A DNA stretch of 64,000 nt from Actinophytocola sp036555685 (GTDB taxonomy: Bacteria; Actinomycetota; Actinomycetes; Mycobacteriales; Pseudonocardiaceae): the NCBI RefSeq assembly GCF_036555685.1, contig NZ_DATBKY010000160.1, positions 1-64,000 of the forward strand. Direction: 5' to 3'. Positions 44,996-52,331 of this stretch are shown one piece after another. Both the position numbers and the translations under genes were made by a program. The notes beneath the pieces are model-generated. The model was not told the DNA's origin. It saw nothing but the letters and a program-made list of their open reading frames with translations, and made no database searches. Position 1 is the first letter of the stretch, and every line of letters starts with the position of its first letter.

Positions 44996-46435
44996 ATGTT
45001 GCTGACCACCACCATCCCGTACGTCAACGCCCGCCCGCACATCGGTTTCCTGCTCGAGCTCGTGCAGGCCGACGTACTCGCCCGGCACCACCGGCGGCGT
45101 GGCGAGCCGGTGCGGCTGCAGACCGGCACCGACGACAACTCGCTCAAGAACGTCCTGGCGGCGCAGGCCGCGGGCGTCGAGGTGCGTGAGTTCGTCGACC
45201 GCAACGCCGCCGCGTTCGTCGCGCTGCACGAGCCGTACTCGCTGAGCTTCGACGACGTGCTGCGCACCAGCAGCGACCCGCGGCATCGAGCCGGCGTCGA
45301 GCGGCTGTGGCACGCCTGCGCGCACGACCTCTACCGCAAGCACTACGAGGGCAGCTACTGCGTGGGCTGCGAGCAGTTCTACCCCGCCGCCGAGCTCGTC
45401 GGCGGCCGCTGCCCGGAGCACGGCGTGCCACCCGAGCGGGTCGCCGAGGAGAACTGGTTCTTCCGCCTCTCGCGCTACGCCGACCCGCTGCGCGCGGCGA
45501 TCGAGGAGGGCCGGCTGCGTATCCACCCCGCCCAGCGGCGCAACGAGGTCCTGGCCTTCCTCGCCGGCGGGCTCGAGGACATCTCCGTCTCGCGGGACAC
45601 CGCCCGGGCCCGTGGCTGGGGCATTCCGGTGCCGGGCGACCCGGACCAGGTGATCTACGTGTGGTGGGACGCCCTCGGCAACTACGTGACCGCGCCGGGC
45701 GAGGCGGCCTGGCGCGCCGCGGACAAGCGGATCCACCTGCTCGGCAAGGGCGTGCTGCGCTTCCACGCCGTCTACTGGCCCGCGGCGCTGCTCTCCGCAG
45801 GCCTGCCGCTGCCGACCGACATCGCCGTGCACGACTACCTGACCGTCGACGGCCGCAAGATCAGCAAGTCCGGGCCCGCCACCGCCGACCCCGGCGAGCT
45901 CGCCACGCGGTTCGGCGCGGACGCCGTGCGCTGGTGGCTGCTGCGCGACGTGCCACGGGTGGGCGACACCGACTTCACGGTCGAGCGGCTGGTCGGGCGC
46001 GCGAACGACGAGCTGGTCAACGGCATCGGCAACCTCGTGCACCGGGTCACCTCGATGGTCCACCGCTACCGCGACGGTGTCGTGCCCGAGGGCGGCGAGG
46101 ACCTGCCGTTCGACCACGACGGGGTCGACGATGCCTTGGCCGCGTACGACTTCCGTCAGGCGTCCGGCGTGGTGTGGGCGTTCGTCACGCGGGCCAACCG
46201 GTACGTGAGCCAGGCCCGGCCGTGGGCGCTCGACGACGAACAGGCGCGCGACGGCGTCCTCGCCACGCTGGTCCGGGCCTGCCGCGCGCTCGCGGACGAG
46301 CTCGCGCCGTTCCTCCCGGCGACCGCCGCGCGCATCGGCGAGCGGTGCACGCCGGTCGCCGGACGGCTGCCGGTTCCGGCCAGATTGTTCGAGCGTTTCG
46401 ACTTGGCAACGACTGGGCCATCCGGGCTAGTCTGA
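44996..46435 (+). CDS. metG: Methionyl-tRNA synthetase (class I)
   Basis: 479 residues. Charges tRNA-Met with methionine. The N-terminal catalytic core has LLTTTIPYVNARPHIGF with the HIGH box as HIGF, TGTDDNSLKN, a connecting domain with a knuckle (YCVGCEQFYPAAELVGGRCPEH), the substrate residues in VIYVWWDALGNYV, and the KMSKS loop as KISKS at 288-292. An anticodon-binding helical domain follows; there is no C-terminal tRNA-binding module. It is shorter than the main MetRS of actinomycetes and may be a second, regulated copy; only a genome search can settle that. GTGGGAGG precedes the ATG at 44996. Confidence 0.9.
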   Translation: MLLTTTIPYVNARPHIGFLLELVQADVLARHHRRRGEPVRLQTGTDDNSLKNVLAAQAAGVEVREFVDRNAAAFVALHEPYSLSFDDVLRTSSDPRHRAGVERLWHACAHDLYRKHYEGSYCVGCEQFYPAAELVGGRCPEHGVPPERVAEENWFFRLSRYADPLRAAIEEGRLRIHPAQRRNEVLAFLAGGLEDISVSRDTARARGWGIPVPGDPDQVIYVWWDALGNYVTAPGEAAWRAADKRIHLLGKGVLRFHAVYWPAALLSAGLPLPTDIAVHDYLTVDGRKISKSGPATADPGELATRFGADAVRWWLLRDVPRVGDTDFTVERLVGRANDELVNGIGNLVHRVTSMVHRYRDGVVPEGGEDLPFDHDGVDDALAAYDFRQASGVVWAFVTRANRYVSQARPWALDDEQARDGVLATLVRACRALADELAPFLPATAARIGERCTPVAGRLPVPARLFERFDLATTGPSGLV

Positions 46436-46550
46436 CTAGGCCGAGCGTGCGTGTCAGATTCTGGAACGGCCTGCCGTTGTCGGAGCTACCGGCTAAGGTC
46501 ATGCGACCTGCGGCCGGAAGGTGGCCGTTCCGACCTGAGGAGCCTCGAGG

Positions 46551-47666
46551 GTGATCGAGTTCCAGGCCGTGACCAAGCAGTACCCCGATGGCACCGTCGC
46601 GGTCGACAGTCTCGACATCACGGTGGAGGACGGACAGATCACCGTGTTCGTCGGGCCCTCCGGATGCGGCAAGACGACGTCCCTTCGGATGATCAACCGG
46701 ATGATCGACCCGACCGGTGGCTCGATCCTGTTGGACGGCAAGGACATTCGCGAGTCCGACCCGCCGTTGTTGCGGCGTGGCATCGGCTACGTCATCCAGC
46801 ACGCCGGGCTCTTCCCGCACCGCACGGTCCTCGACAACGTGGCCACGGTCCCGCTGCTCACCGGCACGAGCAAGCGCGACGCCCGCAAGAAGGCGGCCGA
46901 GCTGCTCGAGCTGGTCGGCCTGGACGCCGGGTTCGCCAAGCGTTACCCGGCGCAGCTCTCCGGCGGCCAGCAGCAGCGCGTCGGCGTCGCGCGGGCGCTC
47001 GCGGCCGACCCGCCGGTGCTGCTGATGGACGAGCCGTTCAGCGCGGTCGACCCGATCGTCCGCGATGACCTGCAGCAGCAGCTGCTGCGTCTGCAGTCCG
47101 AACTGGACAAGACGATCGTGTTCGTCACGCACGACATCGACGAGGCCATCAAGCTCGGCGACAAGGTCGCGGTCTTCCGGGTGGGCGGCCGGCTCGCGCA
47201 GTACGACACGCCGTCGGCGCTGCTGGCCAAGCCGGCCGACGAGTTCGTGTCCTCGTTCGTGGGGCGCGACCGCGGCTACCGCGCGCTCGGCTTCCTCACC
47301 GCGAGCGGGGTTCCGGTCGGTCCTCTTGCGACGGTCAAGGTGGGCGAGCCGCGCGGCACGACGGAAGGCTGGACGGTCGCGGTCGACGCGGACAACAAGC
47401 CGCTCGGCTGGGTCTCCCCGGACGCCGCGGAGGAGGGCACGGTGTCGGCCGACGGGCTGGTATCCGGCGGTTCGCTGTTCGAAGTGGACTCCACGACCAG
47501 CGGTACGGCGGGCTCGCTGCGCAACGCGCTCGACTCGGCCCTGAGCTCGCCGGCCGCGGTGGGCATCGCGGTCGACAAGGAGGGGGCGGTGGTCGGCGGC
47601 GTCACCGCGGACAAGGTCCTGGCCGCGCTCGCCGAGGCGCGCCGGTCCGGTGAGGTGCCCACGTGA
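46551..47666 (+). CDS. opuCA: Betaine/choline ABC transporter ATPase (OpuCA/ProV-like)
   Basis: 371 residues, GTG start. ATPase of an osmoprotectant importer. Walker A GPSGCGKTT, the signature LSGGQQQRVGVARAL, Walker B VLLMDEPFSAVDP and the H-loop VTHDIDEA are all intact. The C-terminal ~110 residues form two CBS-like segments (VAVDADNKPLGWVSPDAAEEG; AVGIAVDKEGAVVGGVTADKVL), typical of OpuCA/OpuAA, where they sense ionic strength or nucleotides. It overlaps the first permease gene as GTGA. First gene of a four-gene operon plus a small ORF. Confidence 0.92.
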   Translation: MIEFQAVTKQYPDGTVAVDSLDITVEDGQITVFVGPSGCGKTTSLRMINRMIDPTGGSILLDGKDIRESDPPLLRRGIGYVIQHAGLFPHRTVLDNVATVPLLTGTSKRDARKKAAELLELVGLDAGFAKRYPAQLSGGQQQRVGVARALAADPPVLLMDEPFSAVDPIVRDDLQQQLLRLQSELDKTIVFVTHDIDEAIKLGDKVAVFRVGGRLAQYDTPSALLAKPADEFVSSFVGRDRGYRALGFLTASGVPVGPLATVKVGEPRGTTEGWTVAVDADNKPLGWVSPDAAEEGTVSADGLVSGGSLFEVDSTTSGTAGSLRNALDSALSSPAAVGIAVDKEGAVVGGVTADKVLAALAEARRSGEVPT

Positions 47667-48334
47667 ACGTCGACTGGCCGTGGCCATGGCTGCCACGCAA
47701 CATCGACGACATCGTCGAGGCCACCGGCGAGCATCTCTACCTGGCGCTGCTCCCGGTGCTCGTCGGCCTGCTGGTGTCGATCCCGCTCGGCTGGGCGGCG
47801 AGCCGGTGGGGCTGGGCCCGCCTCATCCTCGTGCCGCTCGCCGGCGTGCTCTACACGATCCCGTCGCTGGCGCTGATCACGCTGGTGCCGCTGGTTCTCG
47901 GCACGAAGATCATCGACCCGCTCAACGTGCAGGTGCCGCTCGCGATCTACACGGTCGCGCTCCTGGTCCGCTCGATCTCCGACGCACTGATCGCGGTGCC
48001 CGGTGATGTCACGGCGGCGGCGACCGCGGTCGGGTACCGGCCGTTCCGCCGCTTCCTCACCGTCGAGCTGCCGCTCGCGATCCCGGTGATCGTCGCCGGG
48101 TTGCGCGTGGCGACCGTGTCGGCGATGAGCCTCGCGTCGGTCGGCGCCCTGATCGGCATCGGCGGGCTCGGCGGGCTGATCACCGAGGGCTTCAAGCGCA
48201 ACAACGCGGTGGAGATGGTCGTGGCGATCCTGCTCATCGTGCTCATCGCGTTGGTCATCGACGCGCTGCTGCTGCTCGCCGGCAAGGCGATCACCCCGTG
48301 GACGCGGGCCCGGCGTGCGGTGGTGAAGCCATGA
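47663..48334 (+). CDS. opuCB: Betaine/choline ABC transporter permease 1
   Basis: 223 residues with about five helices of the MetI-type permease fold, including LALLPVLVGLLVSIPLGWAASRW and ILLIVLIALVIDALLLLAG. The EAA loop (IAVPGDVTAAATAVGYRPFRRFLTVELPLAIPVI) docks the ATPase. The GTG at 47663 overlaps the ATPase stop by four bases. Its stop overlaps the ATG of the small ORF at 48331, so translation could pass through that ORF to the second permease gene. Confidence 0.92.
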   Translation: MNVDWPWPWLPRNIDDIVEATGEHLYLALLPVLVGLLVSIPLGWAASRWGWARLILVPLAGVLYTIPSLALITLVPLVLGTKIIDPLNVQVPLAIYTVALLVRSISDALIAVPGDVTAAATAVGYRPFRRFLTVELPLAIPVIVAGLRVATVSAMSLASVGALIGIGGLGGLITEGFKRNNAVEMVVAILLIVLIALVIDALLLLAGKAITPWTRARRAVVKP

Positions 48335-48492
48335 GAATTCTCGGGACCACCGCGAGGTCGAATCAGGTTGCGGGCTACGTGACCGCACCTCGGGGGAACG
48401 TGACGGCAGCCGGCCACAGGTACGTGATCAACGGCGTGGTGCATAAGGACGCGACCAAACGTACGAAGCGCGGGGAGGCGGGACAGTCGTGA
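48331..48492 (+). CDS. Small ORF joining two permease genes (holds repeat copy C)
   Basis: 53 codons, beginning MRILGTTARSNQ and ending GEAGQS. The ATG overlaps the stop of the first permease gene as ATGA (48331-48334) and the TGA overlaps the GTG of the second as GTGA (48489-48492), so it fills the junction exactly, like a mycobacterial MIRU. No membrane segment and no domain I recognise. It carries the dispersed repeat read in another frame than the ORF at 28281, which argues that the nucleotide sequence rather than the peptide is conserved. Confidence 0.45.
   Translation: MRILGTTARSNQVAGYVTAPRGNVTAAGHRYVINGVVHKDATKRTKRGEAGQS
48382..48482 (+). repeat. Dispersed operon-junction element, copy C
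   Basis: The core at 48382-48426 matches copy A at 37 of 45 positions without gaps: ACCGCACC, GGGGAACG and the final CCACAGGTACGTG are identical. GGGGAGGCGGG at 48472-48482 repeats the tail of copies A and B and serves as the ribosome-binding site of the second permease gene. The middle part differs from copies A and B. Confidence 0.7.
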
Positions 48493-49217
48493 ACTCCGCT
48501 TTGTCGTGGTTGTTCGACCCGGCGCACTGGAGCGGCCCGGAGGGCTTTCCGACGCGGATAGTCGAGCACCTCTGGTACACGCTGCTGACCGTGGTGATCG
48601 CCGCGATCATCGCGATCCCCATCGGCGCGTTCGTCGGGCACACCGGGAAGGGCACGTTCCTGGTGGCCGGCATGACCAACTGGCTGCGTGCGCTGCCCGA
48701 GCTGGGCCTTTTGACCCTGCTCGTGCTGCTCACGTATGTGGGCCTGCTGCCGGTGGTCATCTCGCTCGTGATCCTCGCGATCCCGCCGGTGCTCGCCGGC
48801 ACGTACGCCGGCGTACGCAACGTCGATCCGTCCGTTGTGGACGCCGCGCGTGGGATGGGGATGCGGGAGTCCCATGTGCTCTGGAGGGTCGAGCTGCCCA
48901 ACGCGCTTCCGCTTATCCTGGGCGGCATCCGCGGGGCGACCCTGCAGGTGATCGCGACCGCGACGATCGCCGCGTACGTGTCGCTGGGCGGGCTCGGCCG
49001 GTTCGTGATCGACGGCAACAACTCGGGCGCCGGCTCGCCGGACGGCTACCCGCAGATGGCCGCGGGCGCCATCATGATCGCGGTGCTGGCGCTGGTCGTG
49101 GAGGGCGTGCTGGAGCTGGTCCAGCGGATGGCCGTGTCGCCGGGCCTGCGCAACGCGGCGACCCGCAAGCGCACCGCACGCATCTGGCGGCGGCCGACAC
49201 CGGATTTGGTCAGTTAG
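48489..49217 (+). CDS. opuCD: Betaine/choline ABC transporter permease 2
   Basis: 242 residues, GTG start at 48489. Five to six helices: LWYTLLTVVIAAIIAIPIGAFVG, LLTLLVLLTYVGLLPVVISLVILAI and AIMIAVLALVVEGVLELVQRM. The EAA loop is VDPSVVDAARGMGMRESHVLWRVELPNALPLILGG. It pairs with the first permease to form the channel. Its start is coupled to the small ORF by a 4-nt overlap, with GGGGAGGCGGG as ribosome-binding site. Confidence 0.92.
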   Translation: MNSALSWLFDPAHWSGPEGFPTRIVEHLWYTLLTVVIAAIIAIPIGAFVGHTGKGTFLVAGMTNWLRALPELGLLTLLVLLTYVGLLPVVISLVILAIPPVLAGTYAGVRNVDPSVVDAARGMGMRESHVLWRVELPNALPLILGGIRGATLQVIATATIAAYVSLGGLGRFVIDGNNSGAGSPDGYPQMAAGAIMIAVLALVVEGVLELVQRMAVSPGLRNAATRKRTARIWRRPTPDLVS

Positions 49218-49242
49218 GAACATCAACCGAGGAGACTTTGGC

Positions 49243-50163
49243 ATGAAGCGCGTACTCGCCGGTGTGGCGACCGCCGTGGCGGCGGCGCTGGCACTCACGG
49301 CTTGTGGCAACTCCGACCCCCTGTCGGAGGACAGTGGTGACAGCGGTGGCGGCTCGAACGAGACGCTCACCGTCGGCTCGGCGAACTTCCCGGAGAGCCA
49401 GCTGCTCGCGGAGATCTACTCCCAGGCCCTGGAGGCCAAGGGCGTGAAGGTCGACCGGCAGTTCGACCTGGGTAGCCGCGAGAAGTACTTCGACGGCCTC
49501 AAGGACGGGTCGATCGACCTGATCCCGGAGTACACCGGCGTGCTGCTGCAGTTCATCGACAAGGAGGCGAAGGAAACCGCGCCGGACGAGGTCTACTCGG
49601 CACTGCAGAAGGCGCTGCCGGACAACCTCATCGTGCTGGACAAGGCCGAGGCCGAGGACAAGGACGCGGTCGTCGTCACCAAGGAGACCGCGGACAAGTG
49701 GAGCCTCAAGTCGATCGACGACCTGGTGCCGCACTGCGCGGAGTCGACCTTCGGTGGTGCGCCTGAGTTCAAGACGCGGCCGGACGGCATTCCGGGCCTG
49801 AAGGAGAAGTACGACTGCACGTTCAAGGGCTTCAGCTCGCTCGAGCCGGGCGCAATCACGACGAAGGCCCTGCTCGACGGCACCGTGCAGGCGGCCGACA
49901 TCTTCACCACGGACGCCGCCATCGAGGCGAACGACCTGGTGGTGCTCGAGGACCCGAAGAACAACTTCGCCGCGCAGAACGTCGTTCCACTGGTGGCGAA
50001 GGACAAGGCGAGCGACACGGTGAAGGAGGCCCTGAACGCGATCTCGGCCAAGCTTGACACGAAGTCCCTGCTGGAGTTGAACGCGCGCCTGAACGCCCCG
50101 GACAAGCCGGACTACGCGGACGTGGCGAAGGAGTGGCTGGACGAGGCCGGCCTGGCCAAGTAG
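49243..50163 (+). CDS. opuCC: Betaine/choline ABC transporter substrate-binding lipoprotein
   Basis: 306 residues. The signal peptide ends in the lipobox ALTAC, lipidated on Cys21, followed by a Ser/Gly/Asp linker. The OpuAC/ProX-type domain has TVGSANFPESQLLAEIYSQALEAKG at the N-terminus, LIPEYTGVLLQF, and FTTDAAIEANDLVVLEDPKNNFAAQNVVPL near the C-terminus. Quaternary amines such as glycine betaine or choline are the expected ligands. It is last in the operon and is followed by a strong terminator. Confidence 0.93.
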   Translation: MKRVLAGVATAVAAALALTACGNSDPLSEDSGDSGGGSNETLTVGSANFPESQLLAEIYSQALEAKGVKVDRQFDLGSREKYFDGLKDGSIDLIPEYTGVLLQFIDKEAKETAPDEVYSALQKALPDNLIVLDKAEAEDKDAVVVTKETADKWSLKSIDDLVPHCAESTFGGAPEFKTRPDGIPGLKEKYDCTFKGFSSLEPGAITTKALLDGTVQAADIFTTDAAIEANDLVVLEDPKNNFAAQNVVPLVAKDKASDTVKEALNAISAKLDTKSLLELNARLNAPDKPDYADVAKEWLDEAGLAK

Positions 50164-50174
50164 TTCCGCTCGAT

Positions 50175-50210
50175 CGGTCCCCCGCGCGCCGCTCGGCGGG
50201 CGGGGGACCG
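50175..50210 (+). terminator. Intrinsic terminator of the osmoprotectant operon
   Basis: CGGTCCCCCG (50175-50184) and CGGGGGACCG (50201-50210) form a perfect stem, followed by CTGTCTTTT, a rare T-rich tail in this window. Confidence 0.92.
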
Positions 50211-50367
50211 CTGTCTTTTCGCCACGTCGGCGACCCACTGGACGCGCGGCCGAGCCCGCGCTCGCACACGGCGCCGCGCGCGCCGGCAGGCTCGGCGGCT
50301 ACCCGTGTTCAGTTGGATAGCATGCGAAACCACGCGCCCGGCGACATGAAATGGGGGATTCATTCCC

Positions 50368-51237
50368 GTGTCCGAGTCCAAGCCTGAACGAACTCCGCCC
50401 GCGGGTGTCGACACCACGCGCCCGAGCGTCGCACGGGTCTATGACTACTATCTCGACGGCACGGCCAACTGGCCGATCGATCGTGAGTTCGGGAATCGCG
50501 TCCTCGAGCAGTTTCCGCTGCTGAAAAGCATTGCGCTCGCCAACCGGCTTTTCCTCAACCGGGTCGTCCGCCACCTGACAAAGCTCGGCGTCCGCCAGTT
50601 CCTCGACATCGGCGCGGGCGTGCCGACCGCCGGGAACACCCATCAGGTGGCCGCCGAAACAGCCGCCGATACCCGAGTCGTCTACGTCGACAACGATCCG
50701 ATGGCGGTCGCGCACGGGAAGATGCTGCTGGACGAACAAGGCGATCCGCGTCTCCATGCGGTGATCGAGGGTGATCTCCGAGCTCCGGACGAGCTATGGC
50801 AAAAGGCGATCGCGACCGGAGTCCTGGATCCCGGGGAACCCGTCGCGCTCCTGCTCATCGCCGTGCTTCATGTCCACCAGCCGGGGCCCGACGGGCAGGA
50901 CATGGGCGCGCAGGCCGTCGGGCGATACCGCGAGCTCCTGCCGCCCGGCTCTTTCCTCGCCATTTCTCATATCACGGACGAGGGCGTTCCTGACGAACTC
51001 GGGCCCAAGCTCGTCGAGCTGAAACGTATGTATGACACGTCGAGCAGCAGCAACGTGATCTGGCGACCTCGTGCCGAGATCGATGCCCTGTTCGGCGGCT
51101 TTGAGATCCTGCCGCCGGGCACCGTCTGGACGCCGGAATGGCATCCCGAGGAGACAGGTCCGAACGCACGGCCCATCACGTTCGACTCACCGAGTCACGC
51201 GGCCATCTGGGTTGGTGTGGGCAAGAAGACGGGGTAA
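50368..51237 (+). CDS. SAM-dependent methyltransferase, PF04672/DUF574 type
   Basis: 289 residues, GTG start. The family signature is TTRPSVARVYDYYLDGTANWPIDREF at the N-terminus, then QFLDIGAGVPTAGNTHQVA as the methyl-donor loop (usually G-x-G-x-P-T), RVVYVDNDPMAVAHGKMLL and AVLHVHQPGPDGQ. The family is expanded in actinomycetes and often found near conserved regulatory operons; the substrate is unknown. It has its own promoter region after the terminator at 50175. Confidence 0.9.
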   Translation: MSESKPERTPPAGVDTTRPSVARVYDYYLDGTANWPIDREFGNRVLEQFPLLKSIALANRLFLNRVVRHLTKLGVRQFLDIGAGVPTAGNTHQVAAETAADTRVVYVDNDPMAVAHGKMLLDEQGDPRLHAVIEGDLRAPDELWQKAIATGVLDPGEPVALLLIAVLHVHQPGPDGQDMGAQAVGRYRELLPPGSFLAISHITDEGVPDELGPKLVELKRMYDTSSSSNVIWRPRAEIDALFGGFEILPPGTVWTPEWHPEETGPNARPITFDSPSHAAIWVGVGKKTG

Positions 51238-51476
51238 ACGAGCGCGTGGCCGTGCATGCCATTCGGACCGGCGATCCGGCCGCGCTGCGGCGACTGCCGG
51301 CCGGACATCCACGCCCGGCCACCGCACGGATCGTCGACCCGAACGGCGCCGCGCGGACTCCGGTGCACGTTGTTGGCGGCCGGCCGAGCCGAACTGGCTC
51401 CCCTGGCCCGGGGTCCGACGAGTTCGACCCGTCCACCCCGTGCGGTCATTTCGAAGCGAGATGCCGGGCCGCGCGA

Positions 51477-52253
51477 TCACCCGGGGCTGCCGCCGATGCG
51501 GGACGTCAGCTCCTCGGCCGCCCGCCGGGTCTGCGCCGCCAGCGACGGCCAGGTCTCCCCGCACTCGTCCGCGCAGGAGTGCCGGAACGTCGTGCTGATC
51601 GCCGCCACCGGCCGGCCTCCGTGATCGAGCACGGCAACCGCCACCGAGGCGAATCCCGCCGTCACGTAGCCGTCCTCGACCGACCAGCCTCGGCGCCGTC
51701 CGGAGGCGAGCAGCCGGCGCAGGTCGGGCAGGTGCCGGGGGCCCCGGCCCGTGCGGTTGACGAAACGCCCGGGGAACAGGGCCCGCACCTGCGCCGCCGG
51801 CAGCAGCGCCAGCATCGCCCGGCCCGAGGCCGGTAGCTGCGCCGGCAACCGGACGCCGACGTCGGTGACGACCGTCGCGTGCGGGTGTGGCGGCTGCTCG
51901 CGCAGCAGGTACAGCGTCTCACTGCCGTGCAGGATGCCCAGGTGCGCGGTGTGCCCGGTCCGCGTGATCAGCGCGCGCAGCACCGGCCGGGCCAGCCGCT
52001 CCAGCGGGTCGTGCCGCAGGTACGCCGAACCCAGCTCGAAGGACGCCAGCCCCAGCCCGTACCGCCGCTCCTCCGGCAGGTGCGTGACGAAACCGGCCGC
52101 CGCGAGCTCCGCCAGCAGGTGGTACGTCGTCGACCGCGGCAGCGACAGCTCGCGGGCGACCGCGCCCGCCGTGACCGGGCCGGCCTTCGTCGCCAGCAGG
52201 CGCAGCACCGCCAGGCCGCGGCGCAGTGCCGGCACGTCGGAACTGGCTCCCAC
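51477..52253 (-). CDS. IclR-family regulator of the hut operon
   Basis: 258 residues. The N-terminal winged helix is VPALRRGLAVLRLLATKAGPVTAGAVARELSLPRSTTYHLLAELAAAGFV; the C-terminal IclR effector domain contains HTAHLGILHGSETLYLLREQPPH, LPASGRAMLALLPAAQVRALFP and GYVTAGFASVAVAVLDHGGRPVAAIS. Divergent from hutH with a perfect palindrome between them, so it most likely controls histidine use in answer to urocanate or histidine, as an inference. The GTG at 52253 is the only suitable start. Confidence 0.88.
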   Translation of the reverse strand: MGASSDVPALRRGLAVLRLLATKAGPVTAGAVARELSLPRSTTYHLLAELAAAGFVTHLPEERRYGLGLASFELGSAYLRHDPLERLARPVLRALITRTGHTAHLGILHGSETLYLLREQPPHPHATVVTDVGVRLPAQLPASGRAMLALLPAAQVRALFPGRFVNRTGRGPRHLPDLRRLLASGRRRGWSVEDGYVTAGFASVAVAVLDHGGRPVAAISTTFRHSCADECGETWPSLAAQTRRAAEELTSRIGGSPG

Positions 52254-52261
52254 GTGTATCA

Positions 52262-52277
52262 GTCTGGAATACCAGAC
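52262..52277. promoter_or_regulatory. IclR operator between the regulator gene and hutH
   Basis: GTCTGG (52262-52267) and CCAGAC (52272-52277) flank AATA, a perfect 6+6 bp palindrome. IclR-family sites typically have this kind of short inverted repeat around an AT-rich centre. It overlaps the start region of the regulator gene and lies about 55 bp upstream of hutH. Confidence 0.75.
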
Positions 52278-52331
52278 CAAGAACCGCCATCCCGGGTCGT
52301 GCGCGCGCGGCAAAGAGGCTGGGATGAACGC

